Notes: a model not told the origin generated them from the letters alone. Counted from the first letter of the stretch, positions 16,829 to 26,185 are shown. The stretch is 46,107 nt of DNA from an uncultured Alphaproteobacteria bacterium (GCA_902537215.1 CACBAM010000015.1:1-46107), one strand, 5' to 3'. Made by a program: numbers and translations.

Positions 16829-17541
16829 CAAATAGTGCTCCCAGAAGTTTTGAGATATTTTCCTCGCAAAAACAAAATGAAACCATTGAGTACTATTGCG
16901 GTGGTTAACAAAATAATTCCTAAGCCCAAAGCCAAATCAAGATTGCCCTTTGAGGTTTCTAGTGCAATAGCGGTGGTCATGACCCGAGTAATATGATCTA
17001 TGTTTCCTCCTACAATTATGATTGCTCCAACCTCAGAAATAGAGCGGCCAATACCAGCAAGTACGACAGTTGTAAGTTCAAACCTGCTATCTACAATATA
17101 AGCTATCACTGATTTTAATTTTGCTATCCTGTATGAACGAAAAAACTCATGATAACGAGTATGTAGGCTTTCAATTATTTGAAACGTTAGACAACACACT
17201 ATGGGTAAAATAAGGATTACCTGAGCAATTATCATTACCGTTGGTGAGTATAGAAGCCCCATCCATCCTAACGACCCTGATCGAGAAAAAATTAAATATA
17301 CAAATAAGCCAACAACTACTGGAGGTAAGCCCATCATTCCAAAAAGGATGGAAACAACAGTATTCCTGAATTTAAAATGTGTGCTTGCTAAAAATGCTCC
17401 AAGAGGTATTCCAAGTATGCTTGAAATCAGTACGGCATAAAATGTTATCCTGAACGATAGAAGTATAATCTCCAGTAATTCAGCGTCTAAAAATAAAATT
17501 AGACCGAGAGAACTAACGAACGCTTCTGATATATCATTCAC
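16828..17541 (-). CDS. tupB: Tungstate ABC transporter permease
   Basis: This inner-membrane permease of 237 residues has about five or six hydrophobic segments and an EAA-type cytoplasmic loop, GIGRSISEVGAIIIVGGN, that is typical of TupB. A FRITFYAVLISSILGIPLGA segment near the N-terminus starts the permease domain. Translation begins at GTG 17541 only three bases after the stop of an acyl-CoA dehydrogenase gene, so the transporter appears to be co-transcribed with beta-oxidation genes, an odd pairing. No separate promoter is visible. Confidence 0.87.
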   Translation of the reverse strand: MNDISEAFVSSLGLILFLDAELLEIILLSFRITFYAVLISSILGIPLGAFLASTHFKFRNTVVSILFGMMGLPPVVVGLFVYLIFSRSGSLGWMGLLYSPTVMIIAQVILILPIVCCLTFQIIESLHTRYHEFFRSYRIAKLKSVIAYIVDSRFELTTVVLAGIGRSISEVGAIIIVGGNIDHITRVMTTAIALETSKGNLDLALGLGIILLTTAIVLNGFILFLRGKYLKTSGSTI

Positions 17542-17544
17542 GTT

Positions 17545-18666
17545 TTATAGCGATATGTATTTTTGTAGGTGGAAGTCTTCATCTCCAAATTCATGATCAA
17601 TTAAGACCAATCTCTTTGCGTAATGACCAAGATCATATTCCCAAGTCATTCCCATTCCACCATGCAGTTGAATACTTTCCTCTGCTACCAAAGTTCCTAT
17701 TTTTCCAATTGAAAATTTCGCTGCAGAAATTGTTTTTTCTCTTTCTGTTTCGTCGTCAAAATAAATTGTAGCATTAATAACCGAGGAACGAGCCTGCTCT
17801 ATTTCAACTAATAACTGTGCCATTCTATGTTGAATAGCTTGGAACTTACCGATAGGTACGCCAAATTGCTTTCTAGTTTTAAGATATTCAAGAGTTAATT
17901 CCTTTATTCTTTCCATAATACCGAGGGCCTCAGAACAAATTGCAAGAATACCGGTATCGATCGCATGGGAGACTATTGAATAGCTCATTCCAAGTTCACC
18001 AACGAGTTCTTCTGAAGAAATACTTACATTTGTAAAAGTCAAATCAGACACTCGTCCCCCATCTATAGTAGCGAAGCTATCAATTTTTATACCTTCTCGA
18101 TCAGTTGGAATACAGGCAATTGAAATACCTTCTTCGCTGGAAGCATCCCCAGTATTTCTACAGGTTACCAAAAAGTGTGTTGCCTCAGATGCATGCTTTA
18201 TCATTCGCTTAGTGCCTGAAATCTTATAACTTCCATCAGCTTCTACAGATAGTTTCGTTTCTACAAAACTTTTCGAGTACTCTGTATCTGTCTCGCTGTG
18301 GGCTAAGATAGGTAAACACTCGTTTTCAAGTATCTTTTTAACAAGCGATTTTTGAGCATCATTACCTCTTGATAATACGTCGGCAGCAAGTATCCCGACC
18401 TCGAGAAAAGGCTCTACGACGAGGCCTCTTCCTAAAGCTTCAAAAACTGTTGAAATATCTAGTGCTGTGCCGCCAAACCCATCTAATTCCGGATCTATAA
18501 GAGATTCGAGAATCCCCAGTTCTCTCATGGCTTCCCAAGCTTTTTTTGAATATCCAAGATCAGAATGTGCTGCGATATTACGATCAGAAAGGCTGTATTC
18601 ATTTTCAAAATATTTTTTAAGAGTATCGAATAGAATTTGCCTCTCAGGACTCGGTTTGAAATCCAT
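17545..18666 (-). CDS. Acyl-CoA dehydrogenase, probable non-catalytic partner subunit
   Basis: This is an acyl-CoA dehydrogenase fold protein of 373 residues: an N-terminal helical domain, a middle beta domain, then TRKQFGVPIGKFQAIQHRMAQ and LHGGMGMTWEYDLGHYAKR. I cannot see a catalytic Glu. The IVD-type position (LxxER) reads AIDTGIL, and the C-terminal YEGT-type segment is replaced by LIDHEFGDEDF. Such proteins often pair with an active paralogue, as in the mycobacterial FadE26-FadE27 and FadE28-FadE29 enzymes. The gene directly upstream (13 bases) encodes just such a partner. Together they probably oxidise a bulky or branched acyl-CoA. Subunit pairing is inference. Confidence 0.83.
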   Translation of the reverse strand: MDFKPSPERQILFDTLKKYFENEYSLSDRNIAAHSDLGYSKKAWEAMRELGILESLIDPELDGFGGTALDISTVFEALGRGLVVEPFLEVGILAADVLSRGNDAQKSLVKKILENECLPILAHSETDTEYSKSFVETKLSVEADGSYKISGTKRMIKHASEATHFLVTCRNTGDASSEEGISIACIPTDREGIKIDSFATIDGGRVSDLTFTNVSISSEELVGELGMSYSIVSHAIDTGILAICSEALGIMERIKELTLEYLKTRKQFGVPIGKFQAIQHRMAQLLVEIEQARSSVINATIYFDDETEREKTISAAKFSIGKIGTLVAEESIQLHGGMGMTWEYDLGHYAKRLVLIDHEFGDEDFHLQKYISL

Positions 18667-18679
18667 TAGTTTCTCTTTC

Positions 18680-19876
18680 CTATAAATTGAGCATTAGTTT
18701 TGAAATTATATTTTTTTGGATTTCGTTTGACCCTGCATATATTGATTTTTTTCGATGATTAAAATACTTTCCCGATGCGTATGCAGCAGCCTTGGGGAAA
18801 ACTTCTGCTCCGTTGTAACCCTTAGAAAGTGCATCTGGTTCATTAACAAAAGCTCGTTTCCCAAGTGATTTTCTCGTTAGATTATCTATATCTTGCTCTA
18901 TTTCAGAACCTAAAATTTTTATTATGGAGCTCTCTGCTCCAGGTGCCTCTCCATTTTCTACAGAAGCCAGTGTCCTTAAATTTGTTATTTCTAGATTTTG
19001 CAGATCAATTTCTATCTGTGCTAATCTTGATGCGAACATTGGGTCGTTAGACAATGGTTGCTCATTCTTTTTTGCATCATTTGCCAACTTCTTGAGCTTT
19101 TGGATTTTTCGTTTTGACACTGCAACATTTGCATTGCCAGTCCTTTCATGCGTCAGTAAATATTTGGCATAGGTCCACCCTTTGTTTTCTTCCCCTACAA
19201 GGTTTTGCACAGGAACTTTTACATCAGAAAAAAATATTTCGTTAACCTCATGACTACCATCTAATGTAATAATGGGTCTCACTTCAATTCCCGGAGAGTT
19301 CATGTCAATCAGAATAAATGATATTCCTTCCTGTGGCTTTCCTTCGTTTGAGGTCCTAACTAAGCAAAAGATCATATTGGCGTGTTGTGCAAATGTCGTC
19401 CAAGTTTTTTGACCATTTACTATGTAATTGTCACCATCTCTCACAGCACTTGTCTTCAATGATGCTAAGTCTGAACCAGAGCCAGGCTCAGAGTACCCTT
19501 GGCACCACCAGTCCTCACCGGTCAGCATTCTAGGCAGCCAATAATCTCTTTGTTCTTGCGAGCCAAATTTCATTAAGACTGGTGCGAGCATGCCAACTCC
19601 GAATGGTACAATTCGAGGTGCTCCTGCAGAACCACATTCTTCTTCAAAAATGAATTTTTCAACAACATCCCATTCTTGGCCACCATACTGTTTTGGCCAT
19701 GTGCCTGCTAGCCAACCTTTTTCATTAAGCTTTTGATGCCACTTTTCGGAGTCCTCTTTAGTGATAGGGATACCATTTTTTACCTTTTCAACTACTTGAG
19801 GTTCTAAGTTTTCGTTCAAAAAACTACGTACTTCAATTTGAAAGTTTTCTTGTTCTTTAGTAAAATTTAAGTCCAT
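18680..19876 (-). CDS. Acyl-CoA dehydrogenase, probable catalytic subunit
   Basis: This acyl-CoA dehydrogenase of 398 residues has CQGYSEPGSGSDLASLKT in the middle domain and NGQKTWTT for FAD/substrate contacts. LLTHERTG contains a Glu at the position used by isovaleryl-CoA dehydrogenase. The C-terminal motif is IYAGSNEIQKNIISK, where the MCAD-type Glu is replaced by Ala. The active base is therefore probably the Glu of LTHER. It introduces the alpha-beta double bond in an acyl-CoA and passes electrons to ETF. A GGAG ribosome site precedes the ATG. It lies between the fused hydratase/dehydrogenase (13 bases) and the partner dehydrogenase. Confidence 0.9.
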   Translation of the reverse strand: MDLNFTKEQENFQIEVRSFLNENLEPQVVEKVKNGIPITKEDSEKWHQKLNEKGWLAGTWPKQYGGQEWDVVEKFIFEEECGSAGAPRIVPFGVGMLAPVLMKFGSQEQRDYWLPRMLTGEDWWCQGYSEPGSGSDLASLKTSAVRDGDNYIVNGQKTWTTFAQHANMIFCLVRTSNEGKPQEGISFILIDMNSPGIEVRPIITLDGSHEVNEIFFSDVKVPVQNLVGEENKGWTYAKYLLTHERTGNANVAVSKRKIQKLKKLANDAKKNEQPLSNDPMFASRLAQIEIDLQNLEITNLRTLASVENGEAPGAESSIIKILGSEIEQDIDNLTRKSLGKRAFVNEPDALSKGYNGAEVFPKAAAYASGKYFNHRKKSIYAGSNEIQKNIISKLMLNL

Positions 19877-19889
19877 TTTTTTTCTCCAA

Positions 19890-21986
19890 TTAGTTCAAGC
19901 TGTTAAAATCCTTACCTTCATTGACAAGCTTTACGATTAGTTCTGCCGGCTTCCAAAAGTAAGGGTCTTCTTTTTCAAATTCTTTTAAATCATTAAGTAT
20001 ATTTTCAATGCCATAAACATCCGCGTATCTCATTGGTCCTCCCATATGTCTTGGGAATCCATATCCGAATAGTTTCGTTACATCTATATCGGATGGCCTC
20101 AAGGCCATTTTTTCTTCTAAAACTTTGGCACCCTCGTTAACCATGGCTGCAAAGTAGCGTCTTCTTATTTCATCTGAGGATAGGCTCTTCGCTTCTATGC
20201 CCTTAATATTTCTTTCTTCTTGGATAATCGACAGAACTTCAGGGTCTTCTTCCCCTCTTCGTGCCCCAGGAGTGTATTTATAATAACCGCGCCCAGTTTT
20301 TTGTCCAAACCAACCCTTTTCACAAATACGGTCAGCAATAGAAACATATCTTTCCTCATTCGATCTAAATGCCGCTTTGCGTTTTCGATCGGCCCATCCT
20401 ATGTCTCCACCTGCCAGGTCAAACATTTGAAACGGGCCCATAGGATAGCCAAACTCTACTATCGCTTTATCTATATCATATGGTGAGGTACCATCTTCCA
20501 TCATGTAGTTTGCTGCCTTTGCATAATTTTCGAGCACACGGTTCCCAATAAAACCATCACAATTCCCTGCCCGGACTGGCACCTTCTTAAGAATTTTTGC
20601 TAGTTGAAAACCAGTAGCCACAACATCATCTTTCACATTAGTTGGAACAACTATCTCTAAAAGACGCATAATGTTTGCTGGAGAAAAGAAATGAAGACCA
20701 ATCACATCACCAACTCTATCTGTCGCCGAGGCAATTTTGTCAATATCTAAATATGAGGTATTTGATGCCAACACGGCTCCTTCTTTTGCAATATCATTAA
20801 GTTGTGAAAAGACACCTTTCTTAACTTCAAGTTCTTCAAATACAGCTTCAATTATCATGTCCTTATCTGAGAGGTCTTTTAGATGAGTTGACGTGGAGTA
20901 GTTTGATAAAATCTTATCCGCTTTCTCTTGGGACAATCTCCCTTTCTCTACGTCACGCCTATACACCTTCTTTACATTCTCAATACCTCGCTCAAGACTC
21001 TCTTGATCCCTTTCTACCATGGTAACAGGTAGACCTGAGTTCAGTGCAGCGATTGTGATACCTGATCCCATAGTACCCCCACCAATAACACCTAGTTTCG
21101 ATATGGGACGGGGTTTTGCACCTCGTTCTAATTCAGGGATTTTGTTGCTCTTTCTTTCAGCAAAAAAGGCGTGGATAAGGCTTTTACTTTGGTCGCTATC
21201 CATTAACCCTTGAAAGGTCTTTTGCTCGAAGTTCATACCACCTGCATAATCGAGCAGTACTGCTTGCTCTACACAGTCAATAATTTTCTGTGGAGCGTTT
21301 AGGTGAGGACTATTTTTTTTCCACTTTGCCCTTTCTTGTGCAATTACATCTAAGTTCTCGGAATTGTTCTCAACTCTTTCTTCACTTTTACTCACTCTTT
21401 TTAGAGGTGTAGCATTTTCAACGACTTTTTTTGCAAAAGCAATAGCACCGCTCTTGAGGTCATCAACAATTTCGTCAATTGCACCAATTGCGAGTGCTTT
21501 TTCCGCTTTAACAGGTTTTCCTGTTGTCATAATATCTATTGCACTTTTTACTCCCACTAACCTGGGCGTTCTTTGCGTTCCAGCAGATCCTGGTAGCAAG
21601 CCTAAATGTACTTCTGGAAGTCCAACTGAAGCATCTTTAGTTGCTATTCTAAAGTGTGTTGATAAAGCTATTTCAAAAGCACCGCCCAGAGCGAACCCAT
21701 GTATTGCAGCAATTACGGGTTTTTCGCTTTGTTCAATTAAATCGCAAACATCAGGTAAATGAGGCTCTACGGCAGGTAGATGAAATTCTGAAATATCAGC
21801 ACCTGCTGAAAATACATTACCATCACCGTGGATGACAATCGCCTTTATCGTACTATCACTCAATGCTTCTTCAACACCTTTCTTTAAACCAGCTCTTACA
21901 CCTTGGCTCAAAGCGTTCATAGGGGCATTAGAGAGAGCTATAAATGCTATTTCATTTTCTTTTGATAAATGAGCTGTTTTTGTCAT
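19890..21986 (-). CDS. Bifunctional enoyl-CoA hydratase/3-hydroxyacyl-CoA dehydrogenase
   Basis: This 698-residue FadJ/MFE1-like enzyme performs the second and third steps of beta-oxidation. The N-terminal crotonase domain has HGFALGGAFEIALS and VGLPEVHLGLLPGSAG, with both Glu residues. A NAD domain begins at GVIGGGTMGSGI near residue 300 and continues through GLHFFSPANIMRLLE and GNCDGFIGNR. A C-terminal 3HCDH domain follows, including a GYPMGPFQMFDLAGGDIGW stretch. The start is ATG 21986 because AAGGGGG lies about nine bases upstream; an in-frame ATG nine codons earlier lacks this. It heads the minus-strand run that continues through two acyl-CoA dehydrogenases to tupBCA. No thiolase is present in the window. 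Confidence 0.93.
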   Translation of the reverse strand: MTKTAHLSKENEIAFIALSNAPMNALSQGVRAGLKKGVEEALSDSTIKAIVIHGDGNVFSAGADISEFHLPAVEPHLPDVCDLIEQSEKPVIAAIHGFALGGAFEIALSTHFRIATKDASVGLPEVHLGLLPGSAGTQRTPRLVGVKSAIDIMTTGKPVKAEKALAIGAIDEIVDDLKSGAIAFAKKVVENATPLKRVSKSEERVENNSENLDVIAQERAKWKKNSPHLNAPQKIIDCVEQAVLLDYAGGMNFEQKTFQGLMDSDQSKSLIHAFFAERKSNKIPELERGAKPRPISKLGVIGGGTMGSGITIAALNSGLPVTMVERDQESLERGIENVKKVYRRDVEKGRLSQEKADKILSNYSTSTHLKDLSDKDMIIEAVFEELEVKKGVFSQLNDIAKEGAVLASNTSYLDIDKIASATDRVGDVIGLHFFSPANIMRLLEIVVPTNVKDDVVATGFQLAKILKKVPVRAGNCDGFIGNRVLENYAKAANYMMEDGTSPYDIDKAIVEFGYPMGPFQMFDLAGGDIGWADRKRKAAFRSNEERYVSIADRICEKGWFGQKTGRGYYKYTPGARRGEEDPEVLSIIQEERNIKGIEAKSLSSDEIRRRYFAAMVNEGAKVLEEKMALRPSDIDVTKLFGYGFPRHMGGPMRYADVYGIENILNDLKEFEKEDPYFWKPAELIVKLVNEGKDFNSLN

Positions 21987-22118
21987 TATTATCCCCCTTA
22001 AGATATTATACACATATAGAATAGTGTTGAAAAATAAGAAATCTAGTGAAATGATACATCTGGTAAGTCTCTAGTCAAGAGATTGGAAGAATTATTAAAG
22101 TCAATTAGGGAGAGTATT
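21987..22118. promoter_or_regulatory. Divergent promoter region between beta-oxidation run and MDR gene
   Basis: These 132 bases separate two divergently transcribed genes and must hold both promoters. The stretch is AT-rich. TATTATACACATATA-like sequence near 22003-22017 could hold a -10 box on either strand. A short dyad, TCTCT (22067-22071) with AGAGA (22077-22081), is visible. A TAGGGAGAG ribosome site sits before the MDR start. I see no longer repeat or known FadR/PsrA-type site. Confidence 0.4.
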
Positions 22119-23105
22119 ATGAGAGCGGTAATTTGTTCTAAGTTTGGGTCGCCAGAAGATTTGGAAGTTAAAGAAGTTGAAGAACCAGTTACCGGCGCCA
22201 ATCAGGTGAAGCTCAAAGTAGAGGCGTGCGGCGTAAATTTTCCTGATACTCTAATTATTAACAATAAATATCAATTCAAACCGGATCTCCCTTTCTCGCC
22301 AGGTGGCGAGGTCGCCGGTATTGTTGAGGAAGTGGGAGAAGGGGTAAAAAATTTTGCAGTTGGTGACAAAGTGATGACGACTACTATACATGGGGGCTTT
22401 GCAGAGAAACTTGTTGTGGGTACCGAGATGTTAATGAAAAGGCCAGAAAAAATGAGTGGCGTTGTTGCCTCTGGCATTCAGATTACCTATGGTACTTCGA
22501 TCCATGCGCTAAAACAAAGAGCGTCATTACAGAAGGGCGAAACTCTGTTGGTGCTCGGAGCAGCTGGAGGAGTCGGCATCTCTGCAGTAGAGATAGGTAA
22601 AGCAATGGGCGCTACCGTAATAGGGGCTGCAAGTACAGATGAAAAGCTAGAAGTAGTGAAGAAGGCTGGAGCAGATCATTTAATTAATTATGGAAAAGAT
22701 GATCTGAGAGAGCGACTTAAAGAAATAACTGGGCAAAAGGAGTCATATGATGTTTTGTATGATCCGGTTGGAGCTGATCTATTCGAACCAGCACTGAGGT
22801 CTATTCGGTGGAATGGTCGTGCTTTGGTCATTGGTTTTGCTGGTGGAGACGATAAGATACCTAGGGTTCCTATGAATTTACCTCTACTTAAAGGTTGTGC
22901 AATTGTAGGGGTTTTCTGGGGTTCTTTTAGAGTAAGAGAGTCAAAAGAGGAGCTTGCTAACTTTCAGCAACTATTTGAGTGGTTTAATAACGGTGATATT
23001 GATCCTTTAGTTTCAGACGTATATCCATTAGAAGAAGCGGCTGTTGCTCTCAGAAAACTTATGAACCGGCAAGCAGTCGGAAAAATCGTTTTAACCACTG
23101 AGTAG
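22119..23105 (+). CDS. Quinone oxidoreductase-like MDR protein (NADPH-dependent)
   Basis: This medium-chain dehydrogenase/reductase of 328 residues has an N-terminal GroES-like domain (CGVNFPDTLI, PFSPGGEVAG) and a NADPH Rossmann motif LGAAGGVGISAVEIG. The Cys/His ligands of the catalytic zinc are absent, so it belongs to the zinc-free quinone-reductase or enoyl-reductase branch. The start is ATG 22119, eight bases after an AGGGAGAG site; upstream in-frame codons are not conserved. It is divergent from the fused hydratase gene and convergent with the next acyl-CoA dehydrogenase (22 bases). It could reduce an enoyl-CoA or quinone in the neighbouring acid degradation. Confidence 0.88.
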   Translation: MRAVICSKFGSPEDLEVKEVEEPVTGANQVKLKVEACGVNFPDTLIINNKYQFKPDLPFSPGGEVAGIVEEVGEGVKNFAVGDKVMTTTIHGGFAEKLVVGTEMLMKRPEKMSGVVASGIQITYGTSIHALKQRASLQKGETLLVLGAAGGVGISAVEIGKAMGATVIGAASTDEKLEVVKKAGADHLINYGKDDLRERLKEITGQKESYDVLYDPVGADLFEPALRSIRWNGRALVIGFAGGDDKIPRVPMNLPLLKGCAIVGVFWGSFRVRESKEELANFQQLFEWFNNGDIDPLVSDVYPLEEAAVALRKLMNRQAVGKIVLTTE

Positions 23106-23127
23106 TTTTAACAATCTATTAGGACTT

Positions 23128-24270
23128 TTAGTAACCCATTTGTCGCACAGCTAAATCTCTCATGATTTCCTCGGAACCACCTCCTATAGCCATGACCTTT
23201 ACCTCACGGTAAATCCTTTCCACTGGATTTCCTCTGAGATATCCAGCTCCACCCATTATTTGCATTGCCTCACTTGAGCAATACTCAAGCTCTTTAGTAG
23301 CAAAAAACTTTGCCTTTGAGATTTCTGCGACTGGAACTTCTCCATTATTCATATTCCAGCAAATATTATTTACTAACGCTTCAAGAGCATCAATTTTTGA
23401 GGACATGTTTGCTAGCTTATGACGTATAACTTGATGCTGAATAAGAGGTTTTCCAAAAGTCTCTCTAGTCTTTGCCCATTCTATGCTTTCCTCAAGGCAG
23501 ACTTTCATCATCCCTAAAGAGCTGGCACACATGCACATTCTCTCTATATTGAAATTCTCCATTATTTGAATGAAGCCCTTGTCCTCTTCCCCCATCATAT
23601 TCTCAGCAGGCACTCTGACATTATCAAAGTACAAGGTTGCCTGATCAGAGCACCACCAACCCATTTTTTTATCAAGGGGTACCCGTGAAAAGCCATCCCT
23701 GTGGGCCTCCACGAAAAATAGAGAAATTCCTTTTAATCCCGATCCACCAGTTCTAGCTCCGACAACAAAATAGTCCGATGTCATTGCTCCCGTAATAAAA
23801 GTCTTGCTGCCATTAATAACAAAATGGTTCCCATCTCTTTTTGCTGACGTTTTCATATTCGCTACATCTGAGCCCCCACCTGGCTCAGTTATTCCCAAGC
23901 TTGAGCCTTTTTTCCCAGTGACTATATCTTTAAGAACTCTATCTTTTATTTCCGATGAACACAGTCTTTGTATCGGCTCTAGGGAAATCATTCGCCCACC
24001 CATGGCTGCGCCAACACCTCCAGCTCCGCATTTCGCGAATTCTTCGTTGTATATTGCTCTTAGGAAATTATCGTCTTCTCCTAATCCACCATACTTTTCA
24101 TCAATTCCGAAACCCCAGACACCTAGCGCTCCAGCTTTCTGATGAAGATCCCAAGGTATCTTTCCTTCTTCATCCCAATCGTTGACATAGGGTTTGATTT
24201 CTTTATCAACAAACGCTTTTAGCTGGGCTCTGAATTCTTCTCTCTCTGGTGTATCAAATGGGTTCTTCAT
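23128..24270 (-). CDS. Acyl-CoA dehydrogenase (IVD/AtuD-like)
   Basis: This acyl-CoA dehydrogenase of 380 residues has LGITEPGGGSDVANMKT, NGSKTFITGA and TRETFGKPLIQHQVIRHKLA. The likely catalytic Glu is in NFNIERMCMCA, the isovaleryl-CoA dehydrogenase position. The C-terminus reads AIGGGSEEIMRDLAVRQMGY. IVD-position enzymes include isovaleryl-CoA and citronellyl-CoA (AtuD) dehydrogenases, which suits branched substrates. The start is placed at ATG 24270 after an AGGAAA site; the longer frame would add 18 non-conserved residues. It is divergent from the AtuA-type operon, which points to joint control and a role as the dehydrogenase of that pathway. Substrate specificity is inference. Confidence 0.9.
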   Translation of the reverse strand: MKNPFDTPEREEFRAQLKAFVDKEIKPYVNDWDEEGKIPWDLHQKAGALGVWGFGIDEKYGGLGEDDNFLRAIYNEEFAKCGAGGVGAAMGGRMISLEPIQRLCSSEIKDRVLKDIVTGKKGSSLGITEPGGGSDVANMKTSAKRDGNHFVINGSKTFITGAMTSDYFVVGARTGGSGLKGISLFFVEAHRDGFSRVPLDKKMGWWCSDQATLYFDNVRVPAENMMGEEDKGFIQIMENFNIERMCMCASSLGMMKVCLEESIEWAKTRETFGKPLIQHQVIRHKLANMSSKIDALEALVNNICWNMNNGEVPVAEISKAKFFATKELEYCSSEAMQIMGGAGYLRGNPVERIYREVKVMAIGGGSEEIMRDLAVRQMGY

Positions 24271-24367
24271 AAATTTTCCTAATCTGTTATCAAAATTCAA
24301 AAAAAGGACTTTTATTAGTATCACATATTTATGTAGACTTAAAAAGACACAAATGAGAGCTTGAACG
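24271..24367. promoter_or_regulatory. Divergent promoter region with short dyad ahead of the Atu-like operon
   Basis: These 97 bases between the acyl-CoA dehydrogenase and atuA-like genes must hold divergent promoters. ACATATTTATGT (24323-24334) is a near-centre dyad with 5-bp arms and is the best operator candidate. GAGAG just before the TTG start of atuA is a modest ribosome site. No longer repeat is seen. Confidence 0.35.
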
Positions 24368-26173
24368 TTGAAAAAAGATTTATTGAAAATTGGGGGTGCG
24401 TCCGGTTATTGGGGGGATGCGTCACAAGCTACCGAGCAACTCCTTAGACATGATGATCTTGATTTCATTGTATATGATTATTTAGCCGAAATTACTATGG
24501 CTATAATGGCGCGGGTGAAGGCAAAAGACCCTAATGCAGGATATGCTATTGATTTTATTTCAGAGGCTATGGTTCCAAATTTAAAAAAGATATCCGAAAC
24601 CAACACGAAGATAATTTCTAACGCTGGAGGGGTAAACCCATCGGCTTGTGCTATCATTCTAAGAGAGAAAATTAAGGAGCAAGGATTATCTCTTAGAGTA
24701 GCAGTAATCGAAGGGGATAATCTACTTCCAGGAATAGATAATATAAAAAGCTTAAACCCAACCGAAATGTTCTCAGGCATTGAATTCCCAGAAAAGGAAA
24801 AAATTGGCAGCATAAACGCATATTTTGGAGCTCAGCCCATTTGCAGTGCATTAGATAAAGGTGCTGACATAGTGATAACCGGAAGGTGTGTGGATAGTGC
24901 AGTGACGTTAGCTGCATGTATGTATAACTTTGGTTGGGGCGTGGAAGATTTTGATCTTTTGTCTGCGGGCAGTCTTATTGGGCATCTTCTTGAGTGTGGA
25001 ACTCAAATTACGGGAGGCAATTTCACTGATTGGAAATCTATTAAAGGAACTTTTGATCAGATCGGTTATCCAATAGCAGAGATAGAAAAAGATGGAAAAG
25101 CGGTTATTACAAAAGCAAAAGAAACTGGTGGAATTGTAAGCTTTGGCACTGTCGCTGAGCAGATGTTGTATGAAATAGGTGATCCAAAAAATTATCTGCT
25201 TCCAGATGTTAACTGTGATTTTTCACATGTTGAAATTACTGAAATAGAAAAGGATCGAGTTCTTGTAAGTGGAGCAAAGGGAAAACCACCGAGTGAAAGT
25301 TACAAGGTTTGCCTTACTTATGAGGCAGGATTTCGAGGGGGGCACTTATTTGGTTTCTATGGATCAGACGCTACAGATAAGGCTAATGCTTTTGCAAAGG
25401 CAGCGCTATCAAGATCGAGAAACTCATTGCAGAGAAAAAAATTAGAGCCTTTTATTGAAGAAAGCGTTGAGATAATTGGGGCGGGCAGTCAATTTGGACC
25501 ACGAAGGAATTCACAGAATTCTAGTGAGGTGTTTGCAAAAATTGCTGTTAAACACGAAAATCCAAAAGGAGTTGGAGTTTTTTTAAAAGACGCAACGGGT
25601 CTCGGTTTGTCATCACCTCCAGGCCTCAGTGGTTTCGCTGGAGCACGACCCAAACCATCACCGATCCTTTCATTATTTTCCTTTTTATATAAAAAAGAAA
25701 ATATTGGGTTTACCTTGCAATTTGATGATGCTCCTAGCGAGCCAATTGAAATTACTCATGGGATAAGTGTACCGTCTTCCTTTGCTAATATAAATGTATC
25801 TGAACCTTATATCTCTAATTTATATAAGGGAGTTCAATTAATAGAAGCTTCTCTAGAAGAGATCGCTTGGGGTAGGTCTGGAGATAAGGGTAATAAGGCA
25901 AATATTGGTATTATAGCGAGACACCCAAATCTACTACCCTATATTTGGGATACCTTCTCTAAAGAAAAAATAGTAGAAATTTTTTCTCATTTTTTGGAAA
26001 ATGATAAAATTGATCGCCATTATCTTCCTGGAATTTCGGGAGTAAATTTTGTGCTTCACGATGTTCTAGGTGGTGGAGGTACTACCAGTTTAAGAAATGA
26101 CCCTCAAGGAAAAGGGTATGCACAGGTTTTATTGTCTTGTAAAATAAAAGTTCCAAAGAATTTGTTAGTGTAA
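24368..26173 (+). CDS. atuA: Acyclic terpene utilization AtuA family protein
   Basis: This 601-residue protein spans the AtuA family (formerly DUF1446). The large N-terminal domain has IGGASGYWGDA, IISNAGGVNP, VITGRCVDSAV and the GSLIGHLLECGTQITGG segment. A C-terminal ferredoxin-like AtuA domain has WGRSGDKGNKANIGI and VLHDVLGGGGTTSL. AtuA is required for growth on citronellol-type terpenes in Pseudomonas, but its reaction is not established. The family also occurs outside terpene pathways. It starts at TTG 24368 and is first in a seven-gene operon, 12 bases before the ligase gene. The family is certain; a role in terpenoid-like acid use is inferred from the neighbours. Confidence 0.9.
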   Translation: MKKDLLKIGGASGYWGDASQATEQLLRHDDLDFIVYDYLAEITMAIMARVKAKDPNAGYAIDFISEAMVPNLKKISETNTKIISNAGGVNPSACAIILREKIKEQGLSLRVAVIEGDNLLPGIDNIKSLNPTEMFSGIEFPEKEKIGSINAYFGAQPICSALDKGADIVITGRCVDSAVTLAACMYNFGWGVEDFDLLSAGSLIGHLLECGTQITGGNFTDWKSIKGTFDQIGYPIAEIEKDGKAVITKAKETGGIVSFGTVAEQMLYEIGDPKNYLLPDVNCDFSHVEITEIEKDRVLVSGAKGKPPSESYKVCLTYEAGFRGGHLFGFYGSDATDKANAFAKAALSRSRNSLQRKKLEPFIEESVEIIGAGSQFGPRRNSQNSSEVFAKIAVKHENPKGVGVFLKDATGLGLSSPPGLSGFAGARPKPSPILSLFSFLYKKENIGFTLQFDDAPSEPIEITHGISVPSSFANINVSEPYISNLYKGVQLIEASLEEIAWGRSGDKGNKANIGIIARHPNLLPYIWDTFSKEKIVEIFSHFLENDKIDRHYLPGISGVNFVLHDVLGGGGTTSLRNDPQGKGYAQVLLSCKIKVPKNLLV

Positions 26174-26185
26174 AGGTCGAAATAA

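Noticed and set aside
15321-17541. Molybdate transporter ModABC
   Set aside because: The binding protein and permease carry TupA/TupB patterns; gene order B-C-A and the short ATPase without a Mop domain also differ from ModC.
21364-21762. Open frame opposite the enoyl-CoA hydratase domain
   Set aside because: It mirrors codon bias of the real gene on the minus strand and encodes a low-complexity protein.
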